Positions 34,580 through 44,391 of a DNA stretch of 64,000 nt are shown in pieces (the first letter of the stretch is position 1; each line of letters opens with the position of its first letter). Origin of the DNA: Panopea generosa (Eukaryota > Mollusca > Bivalvia > Adapedonta > Hiatellidae). Below the pieces are notes generated by a model. It made no database searches. It saw only the letters and a program-made list of their open reading frames with translations, and had not been told where the DNA came from. The stretch is taken from positions 36,126,353-36,190,352 of the forward strand of contig CM055903.1 in the NCBI GenBank assembly GCA_029582155.1, written 5' to 3'. A program made the translations under genes and the position numbers.

Positions 34580-34640
34580 CGGAAGTGCAGTTATGACGTC
34601 ACCGAATACCTCCATCACAAAAGAGCTACAAAATGGCGGC
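34580..34640 (-). promoter_or_regulatory. Promoter-like module, leftward copy
   Basis: On the minus strand the order is gccgccatttt (34640-34630), then a CRE (34601-34594), then acttccg (34586-34580): the same arrangement as the module at 31995. The 23 bp at 34580-34602 are an exact reverse complement of 32017-32039, while the flanks differ, so the core is conserved beyond its surroundings. The two modules point at each other across 2.5 kb. Confidence 0.5.
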
Positions 34641-35487
34641 GCCCATAGCATTTAGGAAACGCTTGAAATCATGATATTTAATGTCATTTTTCTCATTTGA
34701 TAAATTTCGTACAATTAAAATTTGTTGATTTTTGTGTTATTTACATGTCTATTTAACGATAAATAGCCATTTATATTCTGACGTGCGGTACCCTTTAAAA
34801 TACAGATAAAAATGAAATTTCCTTTCACATAAATATAAACCATGTAGTTTATATAAATGTTTTATTGTAAAACGCATGATAAATCTTATTTTGGTCAACA
34901 ATTTATCAATTATAGCATAAATATCAATATTAAGCTGATCAATACAATAATGTTTAAAATACCTATTATACAATAGACGACACATCAACGGTTATCTACG
35001 GTTAATTTAGTTGCATGTTTAAGCATGATTTGGTTTGCGCAACAAAAATATAAATAATTAAAAAATGTAATAAAATGTAAATATATTGTGTAAATAACAG
35101 TTCGAAAAGATGTAACATGAATTCACTATTTGCCGTGTTATTTCGATATAAATTCGTTATAGAACATACAAAACATGTACTTTATTTCGATTTAAGCGTA
35201 TACTGCTCCAAATACAAAAATATCAAAGCATGCGTGAAACAAACAAAACATAGATATTCGGAAAATTATATGATTATGATTCTATTTATTTGGGTATTTC
35301 GGCAAAATAAAAATTACCAATTTTCAATTTAATTTGGACTTTTCCCCAAACATAGTTACACTGAGTCTGTGCTTAGTTGTGAACAAATGTACGTAAAACT
35401 GTTATATTGCAATTAAAGTGGAAACATTATACTCGTGCACATCTCATTAAAATAATAGTAATAAATTAATTGTATTCTAAAATATGA
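34641..35487. other. AT-rich internal sequence of the element
   Basis: Frames at 34749-34988 (minus) and 35117-35332 (plus) have no recognisable features. Confidence 0.4.
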
Positions 35488-35690
35488 AGTGGGTCAGTAG
35501 TACAGCGGATAGGGTGCTGGCTTCAGAAGGTAGAGGTCGCGAGTTAGACCCAGGCTCTACCCGACCTCTCGAAACACAATTCAGTACCAGTTCTAATAAG
35601 GGAATGCAATGGAGAACGATATGCATAAGCTCCGAGCTTACTTCACAATCAAGCTAAATTAAATTAATGTAAAATAAATGTATGTATGCC
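35488..35690 (+). mobile_element. tRNA-derived SINE, family 2
   Basis: An A-box-like head (cagtagtacagcggataggg) is followed by a B-box region gtcgcgagttagaccc, one base away from the consensus. The body contains aattcagtaccagttctaat and the 3' part gagcttacttcacaatcaag, then an AT-rich tail. The 3' part resembles that of the degenerate copy at 41505. Confidence 0.7.
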
Positions 35691-35984
35691 AAATTAACAC
35701 GACAGACCGAAATAACACATTAGACACAGGAAATAAAAACTAGTAAACGTAATTTTCTAGGTGACCTTTTTGAGGGCTGTGACTTTATATTGACTAAAGA
35801 ACAGCTTTTGATCATCGGGAAGGTTTAAATAAACAAAAAAGAACATGTATTCACTGCCTATAAAATAGTAAATATATTGTTTTCCCGCTTTCCTACAAAA
35901 TCGATACGCCTGATCACGTACACGTCAGCACGTAACAATTAAGCCATTATAAAAGCTGTGAAAGAGGCAACAAGTAAGAAATGA

Positions 35985-36185
35985 CAACAATAATAATAAG
36001 AAGAATAATAATAATACAATATTATAATAATAATAATATAATAATATAATAATAAAGTAATATAGCAATAATAACAATAATATTAATAATAATGAAAATA
36101 ATATTAGTAATAATAGTAATAAATAATGATAAAATATATAATATATATTAATAATAATGATGATAATAATAATATTATAAAAAAT
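35985..36185 (+). repeat. (AAT)n-rich microsatellite
   Basis: Imperfect AAT/ATA trinucleotide runs over about 200 bp. The 88-codon minus-strand frame there reads mostly I, Y and L and is a repeat translation. Confidence 0.92.
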
Positions 36186-36242
36186 CTGCATATTTTAGTA
36201 TTGATTTTGACTATATATTTCTTATCCTTTCACATGCCGCGG

Positions 36243-36370
36243 GTTAAATTAAGATTCATTCATCTGGCACAAATTATAATCAAAACGAAAACTACACACC
36301 GGCAGGGTTCTTCGTGATCAATGGACCGATAAATCACCAATTAACTATTTATTGACGCACATGTGGTTCT
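36243..36370 (+). repeat. Diverged direct repeat, first copy
   Basis: aattaagattcattcatctg at 36247 and the next 120 bp align with 36977-37095 (aattaagattcgtccatctg at 36981) at roughly three quarters identity, 734 bp apart. Both contain tggcac followed by aatta, atcaaaa, gatcaatg or gtcaatag, and accgataa. This suggests an internal duplication or two copies of an older short element. Confidence 0.75.
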
Positions 36371-36976
36371 CACCATGGGTATCTGTTTTGATGATTGCCA
36401 TTGCTTCATAACAGTAATTAAATTGTTATATTAATTGTGAACGACTGACCAGATGCACGTATCTAATATAAAAGCTGTGACAAATCAATAAGTCAATATG
36501 TATATTATAATAATAGCTCCAATGATAATACTATTTAAAAAAAAAATAAAACAAATAATGAAAGTAAAAAATAATACAAATAAAATACTACATTTTTACA
36601 AGGAATTATTTAGAGACATGTCTTTAATTTTTATTAGTTTTAAAATTGTAGAATTGTTTTATTTTGTAAACTAACAATTCTAATTTTTAGTTGTATCTGT
36701 TGTTTTTTTTTATACGAAATCGCTATGGAAGCTGTGGTAAAATGACAGCCCTGAATACACATCTCTTAATACGTGTATGTCACACTTTCTACCATTCATT
36801 CAGAACTGGCGTGGGGTTTTCGGTTCGTTAATTTAAATATATTAACATCACGATATTTACATACTTAAGCGTTCCGAAACTTTGAATAACAAATATCTTA
36901 AATGATTTTTTTTATTTGTTGTTAATTGGGTGGCAGTTTTCCTTTTTTATCTTTTCTTTTCAATCACATAATGTTG

Positions 36977-37095
36977 GCTCAATTAAGATTCGTCCATCTG
37001 GCACGAATTACAATCAAAATGAAATCATACATATCTTCCGTGGTCAATAGACCGATAAGTCACCGCTTTAGCATATAACCTAATTGACACGGCTC
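36977..37095 (+). repeat. Diverged direct repeat, second copy
   Basis: Partner of the copy at 36243-36370; see that entry for the shared blocks. Confidence 0.75.
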
Positions 37096-38084
37096 TCACT
37101 GGCATGTGACATAACGTAATTCACACCACGGGTGTGTTGCTGCGTGTCATATAATTAGCGGTATAGCACAGTTGGTGTAGTTTCAAACAAGTTTAATATA
37201 GTTTGTCATTTTAAATAATATATTAACATAAAGCATACTATCAGTAAAAGAATAATTTGAGAAACCCACTGAAAAAGTTTGTTGCAAGTATATTAATTTT
37301 TTTTTATATACATAATGATAACGAAAATAATTATAAAATCTTAAAATATCAGAATATCTTTTTTAAGTCTAGTGAAGCCACAATTGGATCCAAATCGAGA
37401 AAAACATTACAAGATTATTATTTTTCAAAAATCATTTATTATAATGGCGAATTGCATTGCACAGATTATAATAAATTTTTCGTCACCCATGCAGTGCATA
37501 TTATTGATTATAAAGCTTATTTTAGTTTGAACATTAACAAAACCAGTGATATATCCACATGTTGTTAAGTCACTGCTTACACTGAGCAGGTTTATGGATT
37601 ATTATAAGGCCAACGAGGTATCAACAATATGGAATTATTAATTAAATTTAATTATTAATAACAATATATTTAGTTTATGTTGATGATGTATCTGTAAATT
37701 TTGTGGACAAACTTTATTGCTTTCATGTAACAAACGGCTTACGGTACATCAAAGAAGATACTGACGCAAACACATGTCGGTCTGGATAACAGAAGCCGGT
37801 ATAACGTGCGATATTCTTTGATCACCAAGACCACTGATCACATATCAAAACATAAACATTTCCGTTAAACATGCCTACTATCGATACTAGTTTATCGGAA
37901 ATTTACAACCTTTCGCCCAGCGGGTGATATAATATGTAGACAAACAATCGGATTATGAATTAATTTACCTTGACTAAATCCCATGGATACATTTTATTGC
38001 TCCATTGGAACAGATTAAATTAAGAAGTCAATATAGAATCATTTTAAGAGATGAGATGTTGCGATTGGTTATTGGCCGGAAACT
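37096..38084. other. AT-rich internal sequence of the element
   Basis: The longest frame is 103 codons at 37257-37568 (MRNPLKKFVASILIFFYIHN and on). It is lysine- and asparagine-rich and shows no domain that I recognise. It could be a remnant of an element protein, but base composition alone could produce it. Confidence 0.35.
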
Positions 38085-38300
38085 GAGCGAACTGAACGTT
38101 GAGTGAACGCTGAACGAAGCGAACGCTAAGAGGAGTATTAAACAGAGCACTCAGGTATACAGCGCTCGTGAGCGAATACTTGCGTTTGTGAGTGCATTAA
38201 ATTAACCGTGTTTAATCGAGTGCACGCAAACGAAGCGCGAACGGAGCGCGAACTAAGCGCGAACGGACCGCGAACGGAGTGCAAACTGAGCGCAAACGGA
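38085..38300 (+). repeat. Right subterminal GC-rich repeats
   Basis: Imperfect copies of gaacggagcgc at 38222-38300, and a looser set with gaacgctgaacg at 38085-38130. The motifs run in the same plus-strand direction as those in the left arm, so the subterminal arrays are direct while the 35-bp tips are inverted. Confidence 0.8.
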
Positions 38301-38336
38301 GTGCAATTATGGGGTACTTGAGCAGTTTAGGGTCTG
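38301..38336 (-). repeat. Right terminal inverted repeat
   Basis: 36 bp; its reverse complement starts cagaccctaaactgctcaag and pairs with 31470-31503. TA follows at 38337-38338. Confidence 0.92.
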
Positions 38337-38338
38337 TA

Positions 38339-39824
38339 TCAGCCTGTATGTAAGAATATAATAGAGAGAAATAATAAGACAGTTATCAGTCTGTATGTTA
38401 GAATATAAGAGAGAGGCCGGGCCCGATTAGCTCAGTCGGTTACGCGTCTGACTATCAATCCAAGGGTCGTGAGTTCGAATCCCCCGCCCGGCAACAGTCT
38501 CCGTGATGATTGATATACGACATTGTGTCTCATTATCATTCGTCTCTCACCACTGATTCAAGTGGGAAAGTTATCAGTTACTTGCGGAGACGGGGTGTGC
38601 TCGAGTACTGGTTAATCCCAGGAAACAGTGGTTAGGTTAACTGATCGTCTGTTAGCCCTCGATGGCATAAGAATGACGCTAAATATTCAATCAATCAATC
38701 AATCAATATGTTAGAATATAAGAGAGAGAAGATTATAAGACAATTATCAGCCTGACTGTTAGAATATAAGAGAGAGAAGATTATAAGACAGTTATCGGTC
38801 TGTGTGTTAGAATATGAAAGAGAGAAGATTATAAGACAGTTATCAGCCTGTGTCTTAGAATATGAAAGATAGAAGATTATAAGACAATTATCAGCCTGTG
38901 TGTTAGACTATAAGAGAGATAAGATTATAAGACAGTTATCAGTCTGTGTGTTAAAATATAAGAGAGATAAGATTATAAGACAGTTATCAGTCTGTGTGTT
39001 ATAATATGAAAGAGAGAAGATTGTAAGACAGTTATCAGTCTGTGTGTTATAATATGAAAGAGAGAAGATTGTAAAACAGTTATCAGTCTGTGTGTTAGAA
39101 TATGAAATAGAGAAGATTGTAAGACAGTGATCAGTCTGTGTGTTAGAATATGAAAGACAGAAAATTATAAGACAGTTATCAGTCTGTATGTTAGAATATG
39201 AAAGAGAGAAGATTGTAAGACAGTTATCAGTCTGTGTGTTAGAATATGAAAGAGAGAAGATTATAAGACAGTTATCAGTCTGTGTGTTAGAATATGAAAT
39301 AGAGAAGATTGTAAGACAGTGATCAGTCTGTGTGTTAGAATATGAAAGAGAGAAAATTATAAGACAGTTATCAGTCTGTGTGTTAGAATATGAAAGAGAG
39401 AAGATTGTAAGACAGTTATCAGTCTGTGTGTTAGAATATGAAAGAGAGAAGATTATAAGACAGTTATCAGTCTGTGTGTTAGAATATGAAAGAGAGAAGA
39501 TTGTAAGACAGTGATCAGTCTGTGTGTTAGAATATGAAAGAGAGAAGATTGTAAGACAGTTATCAGTCTGTGTGTTAGAATATGAAAGAGAGAAGATTAT
39601 AAGACAGTTATCAGTCTGTGTGTTAGAATATGAAAGAGAGAAGATTGTAAGACAGTGATCAGTCTGTGTGTTAAAAATGAAGGGAAAGAAGATTATAAGA
39701 CAGTTATCAGCTTGTGTTTTAGAATATAAGAGAGAGAAGATAATAAGACAGTGATCAGCCGGTGTGTAAGAATATATTATAGAGAAGATTATAAGAAAGT
39801 TATCAGCTCGTGTGTTAGAATATA

Positions 39825-39859
<35 letters not shown>

Positions 39860-39860
39860 C

Positions 39861-39898
<38 letters not shown>
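38339..39898 (+). repeat. 48-bp satellite array, right part
   Basis: Continues the array interrupted at 31469. Apart from a SINE insertion at 38416 it is about 27 units, mostly a gttagaatatgaaagagaga subfamily with alternating attgtaag and attataag variants. A 338-codon minus-strand frame (SLSYSNTQTDNCLIIF period) is a by-product of a stop-free 48-bp unit. It ends in (AG)n with interspersed acag at 39825-39896. Confidence 0.96.
38416..38707 (+). mobile_element. tRNA-derived SINE, family 1, with 21-bp target duplication
   Basis: The A-box gattagctcagtcggtta and B-box gagttcgaatccc give a clear tRNA-like head. The body contains ggaaacagtggttaggttaa and the tail is (aatc)n. A perfect 21-bp duplication of satellite sequence, starting atgttagaatataag, flanks it at 38395-38415 and 38708-38728. 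Removing the SINE and one duplicate restores an intact 48-bp unit. Duplication length and tail are the hallmarks of LINE-driven insertion. Confidence 0.93.
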
Positions 39899-39900
<2 letters not shown>

Positions 39901-40174
39901 ATAGACAGTTATTATTGACACCATAGTTACTGGTTATTATACACACTCGCTGTGTCTTTTCCTCACCTCAATTTACTCTTGTTTTCTAATATTGACGTTA
40001 TGTTGAGCTTTTTAGGAATTAGGTGAACTTTTATCATAGTTTCTTCAATAACTATTCGTCATTTATATTGTGACTATACGTATATAAGTTTTGACCTAGA
40101 TTTCAAAACTATTCCTAGTTGGTGTGGATTTGAGACAGCGAAAGTGACTTCTGAGGCCCTCCCAGGGGGGTCCC

Positions 40175-40315
40175 TGTTCTCTGGATCTCTTAAAGTAATG
40201 CCTATTGTTCCCCAGATCTCCAAAAGTATTTTGTCCATGTTCCCTAGATCTATTAAAATATTTTCATTGTTCCCTAGATCTCCAAAAGTTTTAAACATAG
40301 TTCCCTGAAAGTACG
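40175..40315 (-). repeat. Short 31-bp tandem repeat (about 4.5 copies)
   Basis: tgttccctagatctccaaaa or a variant begins at 40175, 40206, 40238, 40268 and 40299. A further pair of degenerate copies is at 41811-41885 (ccctggatctctgcaagtaa), so the family is dispersed. A 74-codon minus-strand frame spans it and is not considered coding. Confidence 0.8.
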
Positions 40316-40319
40316 AAAT

Positions 40320-40780
40320 AGTGTTTCCTTAAGTAAAACGTCTACTATAATCTTCTCTATTATTATTTACACATCATCATAAGTAAAATCAATGTACTGT
40401 CTTCTTTTCCTTGTTTAAAATATCTATGGTCTATGGCTTGAACTTTCAGAGAAAATGTGTTTTTTAAGTTTCCTTTTAAATGTGCTTGTAAGCCCTGTGG
40501 CAGGGAGCATTTTTTGGTTTAATCACGCTGGTTAATGAACTTCAAGATTTTGTGGTTATACAAATGCTGTGCGAGTTTGGATAAGATTCTTTGAAAAATG
40601 TGGGGGATGCTATAAATTCTACAAGAAAAAAGAGCTGGCCTTTGGCAAGTAGAGCCAAAGAAGATATTGATGGAAGGACAGAAGAAAAAAAATATTGAAC
40701 AGCTGAACGGTTTATTTACAAAATGCAATAAATACACATATTAATTTACTTTATTGTGTAAACACGATATAACAAAAAAA
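40320..40780. other. Unique sequence, nothing seen
   Basis: No gene or repeat recognised; a 72-codon minus-strand frame at 40519-40737 has no supporting feature. Confidence 0.45.
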
Positions 40781-40784
40781 TTAT

Positions 40785-40862
40785 ATGTCGGTAGGAATTG
40801 ATCACGAGTCATTACGATCCAAAATCGACGATATTAACCACTGCATTATTCTGCCTGTAAGC
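40785..40862 (-). other. Degenerate tRNA-like sequence
   Basis: The minus strand reads gcagtggttaatatcgtcga, then ttttggatcgtaatgactcg, then tgatcaattcctacc. This matches the D arm, anticodon arm and T arm of a glutamate/glutamine/aspartate-type tRNA in order, but the B-box is damaged (gatcaattcc instead of gttcgattcc). A tRNA pseudogene or SINE head. Confidence 0.5.
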
Positions 40863-41504
40863 GTCAGTATTGTAAATATATATTTGTTCTGAATTACCGT
40901 CCAAAATATATTTCTGGTACATATGCCTACGATAATGGGACGAAGTTGTGTAGGGGCTCAGCCTAACACATTATAAGAAACCTCCAAAGTATTTCTATAA
41001 TAACTCTTCGAATCTTTGTCTGAATTTAACAATTTTGTTCCCAAAGTAAAGCTGATAAAAATGATGACCAATTCCAATGATCAATTATTTAATATTTTTC
41101 TTCTGGATTTAAATTATTACGGATTGAAATCGAAATGTTAAGATTTCACGAAAAACATTTTTTAAGCAAAATGCGGTAGTCTTGATTAAAACAAATACCA
41201 TGTACGTTTACACAAAACACAATTTAAATAGAAATATTAGGTAGAAAGATGAAGAAGTAAGTTTTCCATCGGTGACGAAAGTTTCATATTGATATTTATT
41301 GAAATCGTTTTTCTTATGTCTTATTTCAAAAATGGGCTAAAAAAGAGAAAATGATCACACAAAAACAATTTAAGCGTAAAATTCTTCATTTCATTAAATT
41401 TAAAAAGAAATAATCGATCTCCCAAATCAAGTCCTGTCTTTTGATACCATAATCACAAAAATATATTGTTTGATTCTGGAGGATGTGTGTTTCCATGATT
41501 TAAA
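40863..41504. other. Unique AT-rich sequence, nothing seen
   Basis: No feature recognised on either strand. Confidence 0.45.
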
Positions 41505-41700
41505 AAAAGCCACTTGGTCTAGTGGCCGTGTGTATTTCAATCCTTCGCCACGACTATGTGTTGTGTGCTTGAGCAAGACACCTTTTCCACATATGCTAAG
41601 TACTGGTTATACCTAGGAAGACTGCGAGCGTGATTTGTCTAAGCCGTAAGAACTTGTTTCACAATCGAAGTAAAATAAATAAGTTCAAACTAAACTAGAA
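41505..41700 (+). mobile_element. Degenerate tRNA-derived SINE, family 2
   Basis: It starts with a tRNA-like ccacttggtctagtggccgt, lacks a clear B-box, then has gctaagtactggttatacct and ends aacttgtttcacaatcgaag, taaaataaat. The 3' part aligns with the family 2 copy at 35488. Confidence 0.6.
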
Positions 41701-41810
41701 AAAGCCAAAATGTGCCACCTGAAATTTAGAAAAGTGCCTCCAGTTGCCTATCTCTGTTTATTAACTGATAAAATTGATCAAATAAGGTACTTTTATTCTT
41801 TTAAGGACAA

Positions 41811-41885
41811 TATCCCTTGATCTCTAAAATTAGGCCTTTGATCCCTGGATCTCTGCAAGTAATGGCCAATGTTCCAGCTAACTTG
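41811..41885 (+). repeat. Dispersed copy of the 40175 repeat
   Basis: Two degenerate units (cccttgatctctaaaatt and ccctggatctctgcaagtaa) matching the 31-bp repeat at 40175-40315. Confidence 0.6.
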
Positions 41886-42301
41886 AAACTCTCACATGCG
41901 ATCGTACAATGAACTCACAAGTTGCATTGCAGCAGTACTTTCCTACATGGAAACTAATACATATAACTTATAAAAATAAGACCATTTGTTTTAATAGAAT
42001 ATGTAAATATTGGTCTAATAATGATATGCGGATTCTGGTCTAATGATATTATATGCTGATATTGGTCTAATAACATTGTAGTGATCGGGTACCCCACCCA
42101 CTGTTTTAAATATAAATAAATTGCCTGTTCGTAAATAATGTCTATCGGTTCTGCTATTTATTGCAAATAACAATTACGTCCATACTACCTTCAGGGTTAA
42201 TTCCTCCATGTGTAAACTAGCTGGGCAGCAATTTGAAGTTCACCATTCATCATTTAAATTCTCGTTGTTGTTAATTATTGCAAATGGAAACGTAGGAAAG
42301 A
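41886..42301. other. Unique AT-rich sequence
   Basis: Three loosely repeated ggtctaataatgatatgc-like strings occur at about 42010-42080. Nothing else seen. Confidence 0.4.
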
Positions 42302-42410
42302 GGGCAATCACAATGTCCTCTGAGTACGCGAAAGGTCCTGGGTTCAAGTGCCGGACTGACTGCATATTTTTTCTAGTCCTGTTACATTGGCACCCAACAA
42401 TGGGGCTGTG
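42302..42410 (+). other. tRNA-like sequence followed by a retroelement primer-site-like motif, copy 1
   Basis: A B-box-like gggttcaagtgcc is followed by cggactgactgcatattttt, then tggcacccaacaatgggg at 42388. The last string resembles the primer-binding site found just inside the 5' LTR of many retroelements (TGGCxCCCAAC). A related copy lies 251 bp downstream. No LTR pair, gag or pol was found, so the link to an LTR element is only a resemblance. Confidence 0.4.
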
Positions 42411-42533
42411 ACATTTATATTCCGAGAAACATTCACATGGTTCACTGGTCTCTTTGGAAATTCAGGGACGAATTACACATTTGTGGTGGAATGTGCCACG
42501 ATGTATAAGTAACCGGTTAGGAGAGAAACGCAT

Positions 42534-42660
42534 GTCAGCAGTCCGACTAGCTCAGTCGGTAGAATATCTCCACTGTAAGCGAAAGATCCCAGGTTCGAGT
42601 CACGGACTGGCTACATATTTTTCTCGCCCTGCTACATGCTCCCCCAACCATCCACACACA
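42534..42660 (+). other. tRNA-like sequence, copy 2
   Basis: cagtccgactagctcagtcg gives a good A-box and caggttcgagtcac a good B-box; cagtccg and cggactg could pair as a seven-base acceptor-like stem. The T stem does not pair, and the spacing is off by two bases, so a functional tRNA is unlikely. The sequence ctggctacatatttttctcg and ctgctacatgctcccccaac parallels copy 1. Confidence 0.45.
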
Positions 42661-43392
42661 CATACTCTACAAATGATCAACATAAAATGGCGACGTATCA
42701 CATTTAAAACCCAGACTTACAATGACTTCAAATGTCACAGTTTAAATTTGTTTGACAACACATTTGTTTTGAGAGATTACACAAGGTCAAGGCTTTAATG
42801 TAAAAAAAATACATGAAATTCCATGTCTAGTCTGAAACGTCAGATCATTACCCTTGATATTCATATATTGTTATTTTCACAGACCATTTGGGGAGCTTGC
42901 GACACTTACCAGTGACATTTCTTGTTTTATAAAATGTACCCCTTATTTATTACTTTTAATACAACTGGTAGGTCGTGACATATAACACTTTAAAATATCT
43001 GTAAATAGTTTCATTTTATATTAATGTGTATAAATATAAAATTATTTATGTATACAGTCATGCAAATAATTATAATTACTGTGTTGTGCTTATATATAGC
43101 TTTAAAATGCATCCTTATAGTACAATGAAGTACATCCATCTTAAAGATTGAAGATGTTGATTCAATCCCAACTTAGGATATTTGTTAGAGGATTCTTACT
43201 ACACAATGCAAATCTGTTTTGAATTTATGAAATGAAGATAGTAAAAATGCTTTGATCTGTAAATTGGGCTGTGCTTATTTCAGGAATGATAGTACAATGT
43301 CTGTGAAGTATGTATTATACAGCAATAGTATTCATGTAATGGTTATGTCTGACATAATTAAATGTTAATGTTGTCCAATAATTGAAAGTGTC
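42661..43392. other. Unique AT-rich sequence, nothing seen
   Basis: No recognised feature. Confidence 0.4.
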
Positions 43393-43462
43393 GAGGTCTC
43401 CACTAGAACTTGAACCTGGATCTCTTTTCATATAGAAAAAGTATGCTACTTTACACTATAAA
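43393..43462 (-). other. Degenerate tRNA-like sequence
   Basis: The minus strand has tatagtgtaaagtagcatac, then a B-box-like ccaggttcaagttc. Probably a tRNA-derived relic; the arms do not fold well. Confidence 0.35.
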
Positions 43463-44391
43463 GATGTACTCAACACCAGGTATTATGTATGTTATTATTT
43501 TACCTGAATATATAAAGAAAGTTTAGAAATAGCCGAAACTGCCAAATGAATGCAAGTGTATTATATTAATATAAAGACATTGTAAATAAACCTCTGTTAG
43601 CTTCCTCTCTCATGTTTCACTATTCTCATTTTTGTCAGAGCATTTTTCATTTTTTGGTTTCTATTTAAAAAATAATACCCGTTATAATATAGGCAGAACA
43701 TGAATTATTCTCAATTATTGTTTTATTAATTCACATTAAGTCTGCAATGATCAACTGTTAATTGTAAAAACTGCATAAATGTAATAATTTTGTAAAATAC
43801 TGTAAGATGAAATAGTGTTCAACTATTGTATGAACACTAACTGTTAGATTATATAAATCTTTTAGAAATGCAGGGACCTGGTCATTAAATAATCTATACA
43901 CGAGTTCTGTCTTTGAAAATAAACTCTGGAAACGTCATCTATTAAGCTCTGTGAATAATTGTGTTGAAGGTGTATCGTATTTTTTATCAAGAGTAAGTCT
44001 AGTCTAGTCATAGTCTTTTGAAGCCAAACAATTCTATCTACAAGTGAAACATAAAAAGTTCCCCAAGTAACACAACAGTATTTAAATGGGGTGAAATGTA
44101 AGCATAAACAACAACTAACGGATTTGTAGAGAAAGAAATACTTTGATGCAAGATAGAAGATAAATTAATACATTACATTTCTTTATATACTGAACGGAAC
44201 GGCAAACCCGCTACCTGACATTTTATATGCCTGAAACTTCATGAATTTTCGCAAAAAATGTAAAAAAAATACTTATATAAGAAAGATAATCAAGGCTATA
44301 TAAAATCAAAGAATCAAAATTGTTGATTTTGATAACGCTACAAAAAATTCCGACAAGATATTGGAAAGATGAAAGTGTCGGGTTAGCTGTT
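43463..44391. other. Sequence before the 63-bp array, no gene seen
   Basis: AT-rich. The 24 codons that precede the array in the long plus-strand frame (from the ATG at 44320: MLILITLQKIPTRYWKDESV) are not a convincing signal peptide, and I see no good splice acceptor here. Confidence 0.4.

Larger units (their letters stand above)
31470..38336. mobile_element. 6,867-bp TIR element inserted in the 48-bp satellite, class unknown
   Basis: Both ends interrupt a 48-bp unit that would otherwise read gacagttatcagcctg. The left flank ends gacagt-TA and the right flank starts TA-tcagcctg, giving a TA target-site duplication. The ends are inverted: cagaccctaaaccgctcaag at the left, and the reverse complement cagaccctaaactgctcaag at the right. 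Inside are subterminal GC-rich repeats, two inverted promoter-like modules, a broken P2X7_C-like ORF, a small minus-strand ORF, and SINEs at 33572 and 35488. TA duplication is typical of Tc1/mariner elements, but no DDE transposase was recognised and the size is large for that group, so this may be a non-autonomous or composite element. Confidence 0.85.

Noticed and set aside
37257-37568. 103-codon ORF as the element's transposase
   Set aside because: Too short, no acidic catalytic motif and no recognisable DNA-binding region.
38426-38495. Functional tRNA gene
   Set aside because: A-box and B-box are good, but the sequence continues into a SINE body with a 21-bp target duplication, and a second copy exists at 33572.
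38908-39924. 338-codon minus-strand frame with a 16-residue repeat
   Set aside because: It is the 48-bp satellite translated; there is no start context, signal peptide or splice evidence.
42541-42610. Functional tRNA gene
   Set aside because: The T stem does not pair and arm spacing is wrong, although A-box, B-box and a seven-base outer stem are present.
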